This document shows, piece by piece, positions 1 to 6,743 of a stretch of DNA of 11,923 nt. Source of the stretch: Campylobacterales bacterium (GTDB lineage Bacteria > Campylobacterota > Campylobacteria > Campylobacterales > Hydrogenimonadaceae); assembly GCA_026986055.1 (NCBI GenBank), contig JALSPH010000130.1, positions 1-11,923 of the forward strand. The letters run 5' to 3'. Positions within the stretch are counted from its first letter, which is position 1, and each line of letters opens with the position of its first letter. The notes under the pieces are model-generated. The model was not told the DNA's origin and did not search any database. It was given only the letters and a program-made list of their open reading frames with translations. The position numbers and the translations under genes are program-made.

Positions 1-512
1 TAAAGATAGATATCTCCAAAGAGGAGAGACGCGAATATGTCCGCTTCATGATAGAGAAAGCATTCTACTATATGGAAGAGGGAAGAGATATAGATATCGT
101 AACGGGCAACATGGAGATGGATGCGATCCTCTTTTTGGAGGAGTTTTCAAAAAGGTATCCTCAGCTTGAAGAGGAGATGAGAAGAAGGCTCGAGAATTGG
201 GGAGGCAACAGTGCAGGAAGGAAGCTCGGCAATATAGACTGGATGGGTAACGTCAAACCAGACCCATTCTTCCCTTTCACGATAGGAAATATCACCAAAC
301 GCCCTTTCAGTGAAATTTGGTGCGACGAAGAGAACGATATGTTAAAGAGGCTTCGTGAACATCCGAGGAAGCTGGAAGGAAAATGTGCAGAGTGCGGCGT
401 TATAGATATCTGCAACGGAGGTTCAAGAAGCAGGGCATACGCCATTTACGGGGATCTGTGGGCCGAGGATCCATCATGTTATCTAAACGAAAATGAGAGA
501 AGAGGGGAGTGA
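1..512 (+). CDS. nirJ: Haem d1 biosynthesis radical SAM protein NirJ, C-terminal part (5' end outside window)
   Basis: The reading frame is open from the first complete codon (position 3) to TGA at 510-512, so this is the last ~169 residues of a protein that begins before the window; the radical-SAM CxxxCxxC motif is not visible. What is seen is a SPASM-type tail: GNIDWMGNVKPD, the FGN-like FTIGNITKRPFSEIW, then GKCAECGVIDICNGG and ending in DPSCYL. This spacing of aromatic, NxxxPFSEIW and cysteine residues is that of NirJ, which converts didecarboxysiroheme towards haem d1 by modifying propionate side chains in the cytoplasm. The cysteines at CAEC, DIC and PSC, plus the WC of the IWCDEEND stretch, would ligate the auxiliary iron-sulfur cluster. 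The next gene starts 1 nt after the stop, so the two are cotranslated. A related AhbC/AhbD-like radical SAM protein is the alternative, but the haem d1 neighbours favour NirJ. Confidence 0.9.
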   Translation, partial: KIDISKEERREYVRFMIEKAFYYMEEGRDIDIVTGNMEMDAILFLEEFSKRYPQLEEEMRRRLENWGGNSAGRKLGNIDWMGNVKPDPFFPFTIGNITKRPFSEIWCDEENDMLKRLREHPRKLEGKCAECGVIDICNGGSRSRAYAIYGDLWAEDPSCYLNENERRGE

Positions 513-513
513 A

Positions 514-1257
514 ATGGGTAAAGTCTATCTAACGGGTGCGGGCCCCGGTGATATCGATCTTCTGACGGTAAAAGCGTTGCGTGTGGTTCGCGAAGCGGAT
601 GTTATCATATATGATCGTCTCGCTAATCCCGACATTCTAAAAGAGGCCAAGCCCGGATGCGAATTTGTCTACGTAGGCAAACAGGATGGTCGCCATACTC
701 TTCCTCAAGACCAGATAAACGAGGTGATCTACCGAAAATCGCAAGAGTACGATAGCGTCGTAAGGCTCAAAGGGGGTGACCCGCTTGTATTCGGACGAGG
801 GGGAGAAGAGGCGAAATATCTACGGGAAAGAGGCGTCGAGTTCGAATTCATCCCCGGTGTTACTTCTGCCATATCGGTTCCGGCATATGCGGGAATTCCC
901 GTTACGCACCGAGGCGTTGCCGTATCTTTCAAGGTAGTCACCGGTCATGAAGCCCCAAACAAAGAGCGATCTCAGGTCGATTGGGAGTCTATGAGGGCCG
1001 ATGAGACGATAATCTTTCTAATGGGCCTTCACAATCTAAGGAACATAGCTGAAAATCTTATAAGGGTTGGTCGGCCAAAAAAGACTCCCTGTGCGGTTAT
1101 CAGTAAGGGAACGACACCCGAGCAAAAGAGCGTGACAGGCACGCTGGAGGATATTCACGAAAAGGTAAAGGAAGCAGATATTCAGACTCCGGCGCTTATT
1201 GTAGTGGGCAAAGTTGTCGAGCTTAAAAAAGATCTGGAGTGGGTAGAGGAGAGATAG
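514..1257 (+). CDS. nirE/cobA: Uroporphyrinogen-III C-methyltransferase (SUMT)
   Basis: A 247-aa SAM-dependent tetrapyrrole methylase that methylates uroporphyrinogen III at C2 and C7 to give precorrin-2, the entry to siroheme, haem d1 and cobalamin. Diagnostic motifs in order: VYLTGAGPGD (residues 4-13), YDRL (33-36), VGKQDGRHTLPQDQIN (54-69), VVRLKGGDPLVFGRGGEE (82-99) and PGVTSAISVPAYAGIPVTHR (114-133). Length matches stand-alone SUMTs; no CysG N-terminal dehydrogenase domain is fused, consistent with a separate gene for that step at 3131-3712. The ATG at 514 was chosen over the in-frame ATG at 493 because it follows an AGGGGAG ribosome site and lies 1 nt after the nirJ stop, and because family members begin directly with the KVYLVGAGPGD strand. 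Placement behind nirJ argues for the NirE role in haem d1 synthesis; a general CobA role cannot be excluded. Confidence 0.93.
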   Translation: MGKVYLTGAGPGDIDLLTVKALRVVREADVIIYDRLANPDILKEAKPGCEFVYVGKQDGRHTLPQDQINEVIYRKSQEYDSVVRLKGGDPLVFGRGGEEAKYLRERGVEFEFIPGVTSAISVPAYAGIPVTHRGVAVSFKVVTGHEAPNKERSQVDWESMRADETIIFLMGLHNLRNIAENLIRVGRPKKTPCAVISKGTTPEQKSVTGTLEDIHEKVKEADIQTPALIVVGKVVELKKDLEWVEER

Positions 1258-1282
1258 ATTATGTAAGCCGAAAGGGAGGCTT

Positions 1283-2410
1283 GTGAAAGCTGTTATTGCG
1301 ATACTTGTCGTATCATTTGTCGTTTTCGCGCTATATTTCAAAATAGGTCTGCTGATACCTGCAGGGGGCGAAAAAACCCCCTCCATAGATAGCCACGAGC
1401 TTAGGCAAAGAGCGTTGAGCCGTGGCCTCAAGCCGGTACCCCTTACGTGGGAGGAGGCAAAAAATGTGGTCGAAACCTCCCGAAATCGACTTACGCCCCA
1501 AAAGATAGCCCTCGGAAAAGATCTCTACTTCGACCCGATTCTCTCCAAAGATAGAAGTGTAAGCTGTGCAAGCTGCCATATAGTAGAAGATGGAGGAGAC
1601 GACAACCTCCCCACGGCCATAGGCATCGGCGGGCAGCCAAATCCGAAACATCTGAACTCTCCGACAGTTTTGAATGCCGCTCTTGCGAAACGGCAGTTTT
1701 GGGACGGTAGGAGTCCCGATGTGGAGGATCAGGCCAAAGGACCTATACAGGCACCTTTTGAGATGGGAATGAGACCTGAAGAGGTTGTGGAGCGCCTAAA
1801 GAACGATCCGGACTACTCCAAAAGATTTATGAGGGTTTTCCCAAAAGAGGGAGTAACATTCGATACGGTCACCAAAGCGATCGCCGCATATGAAAGAACG
1901 CTTCTTACGCGCGGTCCCTTCGACCTATTTTTGGAAGGGGATGACGATGCGATATCTCAAAAGGCGAAAAAGGGGCTCTATCTATTTATGAGAATCGGGT
2001 GCAAAGGGTGCCATACGGGTATGAGCGTAGGTGGGCAGAGTCTGCAGAGATTTCCTTTAAGGCGCTACAACTCCATACTCTCTCCGGAGTCCCGTTTCGT
2101 AAACGATGAGCGCTATTTTGTAGGGTTCAATTGGCAGAAGATCAGAGGGGATGAGCCATTTCCTTTTGCCGATATAGGAGGGTTCCACGGCCGTAACGGG
2201 CAGTTTCTCTTCAGGGTTCCCATTTTAAGGAACGTGACTCGCACAGCGCCATATTTTCATAACGGTTCGGTTGAGAAGATCGAGGATGCGGTCAGAATCA
2301 TGGCGCGACATCAGTTGGGACTTGTTTTGAGCGACGAGCAGATAGGTGAGATAGTCGAGTTTTTGAAGACGCTCGAAGGGGAGCCTGTAAGATATGAAGT
2401 GGGTATGTGA
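1283..2410 (+). CDS. Membrane-anchored dihaem cytochrome c peroxidase family protein
   Basis: A 375-aa periplasmic-facing dihaem c protein of the bacterial cytochrome c peroxidase/MauG family. An uncleaved-looking hydrophobic segment at residues 3-25 should anchor it in the inner membrane. Two haem c sites are visible: CASCH (95-99) and CKGCH (240-244). Family landmarks include LGKDLYFDPILS, SPTVLNAALAKRQFWDGR (126-143), PFEMGM (158-163), AIAAYERTL and FRVPILRNVTRTAPYFHNGSV (310-330). This matches canonical CcpA, which reduces hydrogen peroxide with electrons from cytochrome c, but the family includes other oxidases. Start is GTG at 1283 after AAAGGGAGG. It lies 25 bp after the SUMT gene and its TGA overlaps the next ATG, so it is in the nir operon; whether it protects the pathway from peroxide or acts on a haem d1 or c substrate is inference. 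Confidence 0.88.
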   Translation: MKAVIAILVVSFVVFALYFKIGLLIPAGGEKTPSIDSHELRQRALSRGLKPVPLTWEEAKNVVETSRNRLTPQKIALGKDLYFDPILSKDRSVSCASCHIVEDGGDDNLPTAIGIGGQPNPKHLNSPTVLNAALAKRQFWDGRSPDVEDQAKGPIQAPFEMGMRPEEVVERLKNDPDYSKRFMRVFPKEGVTFDTVTKAIAAYERTLLTRGPFDLFLEGDDDAISQKAKKGLYLFMRIGCKGCHTGMSVGGQSLQRFPLRRYNSILSPESRFVNDERYFVGFNWQKIRGDEPFPFADIGGFHGRNGQFLFRVPILRNVTRTAPYFHNGSVEKIEDAVRIMARHQLGLVLSDEQIGEIVEFLKTLEGEPVRYEVGM

Positions 2411-2799
2411 TGAAAAGATTTATCTTTGTTATGCTTGCAGTTACAATCTTTCTATATGGCGACACCATACGCTGGTACGGCTCTTTCGATGGAGCTTTGA
2501 GCAGCTCTTTGAAGAGTCAAAAGCCGATTTTCGTCGTGCTTGTAGAGAGGGGGTGCGATGAGTGCAGGGAGCTCTTTACGGAGGTCTTGATGCAAAAACA
2601 CATAGTCGAGATTGTAAACACAAAAACGGTACCCGTCATAGTTACCAAAGAGAATGAAGACTACCCTATAGAGCTTCTCTACACCCTTGACTTTCCTGCT
2701 ATTTTTCTTCTTTCGCCCCAAGAGGTGCTTTTAAAGCCTCCTTTGACGGGAAAGGTGGATGCGGCTCTACTTGAAAAAGAACTCTTTGACGAACTTTAA
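2410..2799 (+). CDS. Small secreted thioredoxin-fold protein (CxxC)
   Basis: A 129-aa protein with a signal-peptide-like N-terminus (residues 1-17, MKRFIFVMLAVTIFLYG) followed by a short thioredoxin-like domain. Visible are KPIFVVLVERGCDEC (CxxC at C49 and C52), a helix ELFTEVL, and DFPAIFLLSP with a candidate cis-proline at P96, the usual thioredoxin/thioredoxin_7 layout. It probably acts in the periplasm as a disulfide reductase, possibly keeping cytochrome c haem-binding cysteines reduced; no substrate can be read from sequence. ATG at 2410 overlaps the TGA of the dihaem gene (TGATG), implying translational coupling; a GTG at 2407 is an alternative start. Its 3' end overlaps the convergent gene on the other strand by 33 bp. 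Confidence 0.75.
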   Translation: MKRFIFVMLAVTIFLYGDTIRWYGSFDGALSSSLKSQKPIFVVLVERGCDECRELFTEVLMQKHIVEIVNTKTVPVIVTKENEDYPIELLYTLDFPAIFLLSPQEVLLKPPLTGKVDAALLEKELFDEL

Positions 2800-3138
2800 C
2801 TCTTTTTCGTCAAGGTGCATCTTGTCTACCGTTTGATTTTGATCGTTTAAAATAATGAGTGTATGGTCTTTTAGTTTAAGATGTGTCGCTCCCCACTTTT
2901 TCAGAAGGTCGTCGAAGGCAAGAAAAACTTTCGCATTGTCGATTTTCAGTTTTTCGCCGCTCTTTTTATCGAGAATATCGAGGCCTCCGATCGTTTTGGT
3001 TATCTCGTACGGAAAATAGGCGCTTATCTTCTCTATTACGTGCCTATCTTTCTTCTCGGGCATATTGATTATAAAAGTGCTGATGCTCAAAAAAGCGAAA
3101 ACCGCCATTAAAACCCATACCATCTTCTTGCTAAACAT
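2767..3138 (-). CDS. Hypothetical membrane-anchored protein
   Basis: A 123-aa protein I do not recognise. Residues 5-25 form one hydrophobic helix after a short positive N-terminus, predicting an N-in membrane anchor or uncleaved signal. The remaining ~95 residues are soluble and charged, with stretches such as YFPYEITKTIGGLDILDK and VFLAFDDLLKKWGATHLKLKDHTLIIL; there are no cysteines or haem motifs. ATG at 3138 follows AAAGGATCAG and overlaps the end of the siroheme synthase gene by 8 bp, so the two are one transcription unit. The 3' end overlaps the thioredoxin-fold gene on the opposite strand by 33 bp, leaving no room for a terminator between them. Coupling to siroheme synthase suggests a link to tetrapyrrole or respiratory metabolism, but this is only context. 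Confidence 0.7.
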   Translation of the reverse strand: MFSKKMVWVLMAVFAFLSISTFIINMPEKKDRHVIEKISAYFPYEITKTIGGLDILDKKSGEKLKIDNAKVFLAFDDLLKKWGATHLKLKDHTLIILNDQNQTVDKMHLDEKELKFVKEFFFK

Positions 3139-3712
3139 TCTGATCCTTTGGAAAGATTTTTTCTATATAGCTTTTGGCCTTTTCATCCAGCCTTTTCATC
3201 CGCTCTTTTCCTTTTGGAAGGGTGGAGCGCAACTCCTTCATCTCTTCAAGAAAGTCGACTATCGAGTCGGGTATGACTCTCTCGATTGCGCGTCTGAGAT
3301 ATTTGGCTACCGAAGGGGATATGCCCGACGTTGAAAAGGCTACCGTCAGAGGACCTTTTTTCGTGTAGGATGGGAAAATGAAGTCGCAGTACTCTACCGA
3401 ATCGACGCTGTTGCAGAGTATATGGTGTGATTGGCATGCGTCATAGATACTCTTTTGCAACTCAAGGTCGTCGACTGCGACTACGACGATTCCAAAACCA
3501 TCTATATCGCCATCTTCGTATGGACGCTTCAAAACGTTCAGGCCGGCTTTATCGACAAGCTCTTTCGTCTCTTTTGAAAATTTTGGGGAGATGACGGTAA
3601 TTCTGTCGGTGAAGTCGAGGAGTTTTTCTATCTTTTCACCTGCAATTTTACCCCCTCCGACTACCAGAACCGATTTGTCGTCAAGTTTTACGAATGCCGG
3701 GAAGTATGCCAA
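3131..3712 (-). CDS. Siroheme synthase, precorrin-2 dehydrogenase / sirohydrochlorin ferrochelatase (Met8/CysG-N type)
   Basis: A 193-aa enzyme that oxidises precorrin-2 to sirohydrochlorin with NAD and inserts iron to give siroheme. Residues 1-115 form a Rossmann domain: FPAFVKLDDKSVLVVGGGKIAGEK (NAD-binding GGGKIA at 19-24), then VVVAVDD (77-82) and CNSVD (100-104). Against E. coli CysG the N-terminus aligns without gaps, placing D104 on the catalytic aspartate; the position of the phosphoserine (S128 in CysG) is T128 here. GISPSVAKYLRR begins the dimerisation region. No methylase domain follows, so it complements the separate SUMT. The start is TTG at 3712 with an AAAAGG site 7 nt upstream; any internal ATG would remove the NAD loop. 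It is divergent from the decarboxylase gene and shares its FNR-type box. In this locus siroheme is likely an intermediate for haem d1, though sulfite/nitrite reductases could also use it. Confidence 0.9.
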   Translation of the reverse strand: MAYFPAFVKLDDKSVLVVGGGKIAGEKIEKLLDFTDRITVISPKFSKETKELVDKAGLNVLKRPYEDGDIDGFGIVVVAVDDLELQKSIYDACQSHHILCNSVDSVEYCDFIFPSYTKKGPLTVAFSTSGISPSVAKYLRRAIERVIPDSIVDFLEEMKELRSTLPKGKERMKRLDEKAKSYIEKIFPKDQNV

Positions 3713-3733
3713 AAACGATCCTTTTGCAAAGTG

Positions 3734-3745
3734 TTGACAATCTTA
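3734..3745 (-). promoter_or_regulatory. Candidate -10 region and promoter of the siroheme synthase operon
   Basis: On the - strand the sequence TATGATAAGAT (3750 to 3740) offers overlapping -10 hexamers TATGAT and TAAGAT. TAAGAT (3745-3740) starts 29.5 bp from the centre of the palindrome at 3768-3781, the same spacing seen at 10402-10443, which would put the palindrome near -41.5 of a start around 3733. This is an inference from spacing; no start site has been mapped. Confidence 0.4.
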
Positions 3746-3767
3746 TCATACCGCCCATAAAAAGGCG

Positions 3768-3781
3768 TTGATAGCAGTCAA
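3768..3781. promoter_or_regulatory. FNR/CRP-family operator between divergent haem d1 genes
   Basis: TTGAT-AGCA-GTCAA is a near-perfect palindrome differing in one base from the FNR consensus TTGAT-N4-ATCAA. It lies midway between the divergent siroheme synthase and siroheme decarboxylase genes. Its centre (3774.5) is 30.5 bp upstream of a TATAAT on the + strand and 29.5 bp upstream of TAAGAT on the - strand, both matching class II activation near -41.5. A Crp/Fnr-family regulator responding to low oxygen or NO is the likely ligand; which one cannot be told. Confidence 0.65.
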
Positions 3782-3804
3782 GGAAAGTGCAAAGGGTAAA
3801 ACTT

Positions 3805-3810
3805 TATAAT
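3805..3810 (+). promoter_or_regulatory. -10 box of the siroheme decarboxylase promoter
   Basis: A consensus TATAAT, 24 bp before the ATG at 3834. The expected -35 position has no TTGACA, as usual for an activator-dependent class II promoter, and the FNR-type palindrome sits at the right distance upstream. Confidence 0.6.
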
Positions 3811-3833
3811 GGGTTCAAAAAAGAGACGACAAT

Positions 3834-4829
3834 ATGGAAAAAGAGTTTTTGACCCTGATACAGAAAGAGTTTCCGGTTGCTAAAAGGCCCTTCGCCGAAC
3901 TTGCCAAAAGGCTTGGATCGGATGAAGATAAGGTGCTCGACCTATATAAAAGACTTAAAGATGAAAAGATCATAAGGCAGACTTCCGCCATATTCGACAC
4001 CAAAAGTCTCGGGTACAGATCTTCTCTGGTTGCCTTCAAAACGGACGATATAGAGAAGGCAGCCTCCATAATAAACCTTCATCCCGGGGTGAGCCACAAC
4101 TACGAGCGCGACAATCCCTACAACCTCTGGTTTACAATAGCCGTAGCGCCCGACTCTAAACTGGGGCTTGAAAAGACGGTGGAGATTTTGGCCAAGGAGG
4201 CGGGAGTTGAAGAGTATATAATCCTCCCTACCAAAAAGATGTTCAAAATCTCGGTACAGCTCGATCTCAAGGGGGAGAGGGCCAAGAAGGAGAAGCGTGA
4301 AAAGAGGAAAAGGGAGCCGATGGAGCTTGAGCCCATACATTATGAAATGATAAAGGGGCTGCAAAAAGATATAGCTCCGATTAAAGAGCCCTTTGCCGAC
4401 CTTGTAGATCATCTTCAGATCGACTACAAAACGCTTCAAAATGAGATTGAGCGGATGAAGAGAGCCGGTCTCATGAGGCGTTTTGCATCTATACTCTACC
4501 ACCGGAAAGCGGGATTTACGGCAAATGCGATGGTCGTATGGAGGGTTCCGGAAGAGAGGGCTGAAGAGATAGGCGAAACTGTCGCCGCATACAGTGCCGT
4601 CAGCCACTGCTATCTGCGACCGGTCTATCCAAACTGGCCATACCCTCTTTTTTCGATGGTCCATGGAAAGAGCAAAGATGAGGTAGAGCGGGTCGTGCGC
4701 GAGATGGCCGATGAGATAGGTGTAGATGAGTACAGGTACCTATACTCTACGCGGGAGTTCAAAAAGGTGCGCATCAAGTACTTCTGCGAAGAGTTCGCAG
4801 AGTGGGAAAAGAGTTACAACACGATATAA
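3834..4829 (+). CDS. Tandem-fused siroheme decarboxylase (NirDL-NirGH type, Lrp/AsnC fold)
   Basis: A 331-aa protein built from two homologous siroheme decarboxylase units, which remove the acetate carboxylates at C12 and C18 of siroheme to give 12,18-didecarboxysiroheme, the NirJ substrate. Unit 1 (residues 1-147) has an N-terminal AsnC-like helix-turn-helix, KIIRQTSAIFDTKSLGY, and GVSHNYERDNPYNLWFTIA (85-103), the NirD/NirH/AhbA signature. A highly basic linker (148-161) precedes unit 2 (164-331), with GLMRRFASILYHRKAGF and AVSHCYLRPVYPNWPYPLFSMVHG (255-278), the NirG/NirL/AhbB signature. H88/Y90/R92 and H258/Y260/R262 are equivalent conserved residues. Separate NirD, L, G, H subunits are ~150-170 aa, so this is a fused heterodimer equivalent. 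Despite the HTH it is expected to be an enzyme, not a transcription factor. Start ATG has only a weak ribosome site. It leads the transcript running into the kinase gene 7 bp downstream. Confidence 0.9.
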   Translation: MEKEFLTLIQKEFPVAKRPFAELAKRLGSDEDKVLDLYKRLKDEKIIRQTSAIFDTKSLGYRSSLVAFKTDDIEKAASIINLHPGVSHNYERDNPYNLWFTIAVAPDSKLGLEKTVEILAKEAGVEEYIILPTKKMFKISVQLDLKGERAKKEKREKRKREPMELEPIHYEMIKGLQKDIAPIKEPFADLVDHLQIDYKTLQNEIERMKRAGLMRRFASILYHRKAGFTANAMVVWRVPEERAEEIGETVAAYSAVSHCYLRPVYPNWPYPLFSMVHGKSKDEVERVVREMADEIGVDEYRYLYSTREFKKVRIKYFCEEFAEWEKSYNTI

Positions 4830-4836
4830 TTAGAGT

Positions 4837-6060
4837 ATGTTCAAGCAGTATAAAGAGGCCATAGAGAGCTCAAATATCGTATCGAAAACCGATATAAACG
4901 GCATCATCACTTTTGTCAACGACGAGTTTTGCAAAATCTCAGGCTACAGCCGTGAAGAGCTTATAGGGCAAAACCACAACATCGTTCGCCATCCAGACGT
5001 TCCTGCGAGCAACTTCAAAAGGCTTTGGGATACGATACTGAACAAAAAGATATTCAAGTCGACGGTCATGAATATGGCCAAAGACGGCTCTACATTCTAT
5101 GTCAATACGACCATCATTCCGATACTCGACGAAAATGGCGAGATAGAGGAGTTCATAGCCATCAGGTACGATGTTACCAAAGAGGTGAATCTCAAGATGG
5201 AGCTCGAGAGGAAAGAGAAGGAGCTTGAGGCTTTGAACAGGACTCTCGAGAAGAGGGTGGCTCTTCAGACAAGAAAACTTTATGAGCTCAACAGGCATCT
5301 TGAAGAGAGGGTGCGAGAGGAGGTTCGAAAGAACGAAGAGAAGCAGAAGATGCTCTTTTGGCAGTCCCGCTTCGCAAGTCTCGGGCAGATGATGGCGAAC
5401 ATCGCCCACCAGTGGAGACAACCCCTGACGGAGCTCACTCTTGCACTCTTCAATATCAAAAGAGCCTCTTTGAAAAGAGATGACGAACAGGTAGAGGCGA
5501 TATATGAAGAGGCAAAAAGTATGATTCAGAATATGTCTCAAACCATTGAGGATTTCATAAACTTTTTCAGGCCCGATAAACCGAAAGAGCCTTTCAAGAT
5601 AGCCAAAAGTCTTGAGGAGTCCCTTCAAATATTGCAAAAATCTTTGGAAAAAGAGCATATAAAGATAGAGGTTTCGGTAGATGATACTCTTGAAGCCGTA
5701 GGTGTCAGCAACGAACTCTCCCAGGTTGTTATAAATCTGCTCCAAAACGCAAAAGACGCTTTCAAAGATAAAGATATTGCAGACAAAAAGATAGAGTTGA
5801 AACTTTTTGAAGAGGATGGATTTGCCAAGATAGTCGTGGCGGACAATGCCGGAGGAATAGAAGAGAGTGTATTGGAGCGGATATTCGAGCCATACTTTAC
5901 TACAAAGCATACGGCAAAAGGGACGGGACTTGGACTCTTCATGTCCAAAATGATAGTCGAAAAAGGGCTTAGCGGCAGCATAGTGGCCAAAAATGAGGGG
6001 GAAGGAGCCATGTTCGTCATAAAGATACCGCTTGTAAGGGAGGGTGTAGATGTCGTGTAG
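4837..6060 (+). CDS. Soluble PAS-domain sensor histidine kinase
   Basis: A 407-aa cytosolic kinase with no membrane segment or signal peptide. Residues ~10-115 are a PAS domain with NGIITFVNDEFCKISGYSREELIGQ followed by HNIVRHPD (47-54), the signature of Aer-type PAS domains that bind FAD, then MAKDGSTFYVN. Residues ~116-175 are a charged coiled coil. The HisKA core is FASLGQMMANIAHQWRQPL with phospho-acceptor H191. The ATPase domain shows the N box (VVINLLQNAKDAF, N300/N304), G1 (DNAGG, 336-340), an F box (FEPYFTTK) and G2 (GTGLGL, 362-367), so it should be active. The HQWRQPL H-box is typical of Campylobacterota kinases. By analogy with Aer it may sense cellular redox state; this is inference. 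The start is ATG 4837, 7 bp after the decarboxylase stop, with a weak ribosome site. It overlaps its regulator by 11 bp. Confidence 0.93.
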   Translation: MFKQYKEAIESSNIVSKTDINGIITFVNDEFCKISGYSREELIGQNHNIVRHPDVPASNFKRLWDTILNKKIFKSTVMNMAKDGSTFYVNTTIIPILDENGEIEEFIAIRYDVTKEVNLKMELERKEKELEALNRTLEKRVALQTRKLYELNRHLEERVREEVRKNEEKQKMLFWQSRFASLGQMMANIAHQWRQPLTELTLALFNIKRASLKRDDEQVEAIYEEAKSMIQNMSQTIEDFINFFRPDKPKEPFKIAKSLEESLQILQKSLEKEHIKIEVSVDDTLEAVGVSNELSQVVINLLQNAKDAFKDKDIADKKIELKLFEEDGFAKIVVADNAGGIEESVLERIFEPYFTTKHTAKGTGLGLFMSKMIVEKGLSGSIVAKNEGEGAMFVIKIPLVREGVDVV

Positions 6061-6742
6061 CGCCAGGCTTGCCGGACTGAAAGTGCTTCTTGTCGAGGAT
6101 GAAACGACTTTGGCCGAACTTCTTAAAGAGGCTATAGGAGACTATTTTGTCGAGTTCACGATAGCTCATAACGGTATAGAGGGGCTTGAAGCTTTCAGGC
6201 AAAGAAGACCCGATATAGTCATAACCGATATTACGATGCCGAAGATGGACGGGCTGGAGCTTGCCGCCGCTATAAAGTCCGAAAATCCTGCTACGCCAGT
6301 GATAATACTCAGTGCCTACAGCGACAAGCAGAAGCTTCTTGGTGCGATAGATGTAGGGGTCGTGAAGTATTTCATAAAACCTTTCGATCCGGAGGAGCTT
6401 TTGGACTATCTTTGCCGGCTTGCGGAGAGAATCAAACGAGATAGCCGTATAAAGCTTTTGGAGCCCTTCGAATATGACCTGCAGAGTGAACAGCTCTTTA
6501 AAAACGGGGTTCTCGTCCATTTGAGCAAGAGAGAGAGCCGTTTCATAGCCCAACTGCTTCACAGTCCAAACCACTACCTATCCAACGAAGCGATAAAGAG
6601 TGCTCTATGGGAAGGTGAAGAGGTGAGTGACGACAGGCTCAGAACTTTCATAAAGCGCGTAAGACAGAAGAGCGATAAGAGTCTTATAGAGAATATTTCG
6701 GGGCAGGGGTACCACCTGGCGGTTGCAAAAGAGAGGGAGTGA
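6050..6742 (+). CDS. OmpR-type response regulator
   Basis: A 230-aa two-component regulator. The receiver domain (residues ~10-125) shows VLLVEDE with acidic pocket D17, ITDITMPKMDG with phospho-acceptor D60, S88 in ILSAY and K110 in YFIKPFD. A C-terminal winged helix (about 135-227) has the expected LSKRESRFIAQLL helix and the RTFIKRVRQK recognition helix before the ISGQGYHL hairpin, so it binds DNA. ATG at 6050 follows AAGGGAGGG and overlaps the kinase by 11 bp, so it is the cognate partner. The last codon is 1 bp from the end of the convergent nrdG gene. Targets are unknown; nearby haem d1 or anaerobic genes are the natural candidates. Confidence 0.94.
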   Translation: MSCSARLAGLKVLLVEDETTLAELLKEAIGDYFVEFTIAHNGIEGLEAFRQRRPDIVITDITMPKMDGLELAAAIKSENPATPVIILSAYSDKQKLLGAIDVGVVKYFIKPFDPEELLDYLCRLAERIKRDSRIKLLEPFEYDLQSEQLFKNGVLVHLSKRESRFIAQLLHSPNHYLSNEAIKSALWEGEEVSDDRLRTFIKRVRQKSDKSLIENISGQGYHLAVAKERE

Positions 6743-6743
6743 C

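Noticed and set aside
3734..3739. TTGACA resembling a -35 box on the + strand
   Set aside because: The only -10 at normal spacing is a weak CATAAA; the FNR-type box with TATAAT explains the promoter better.
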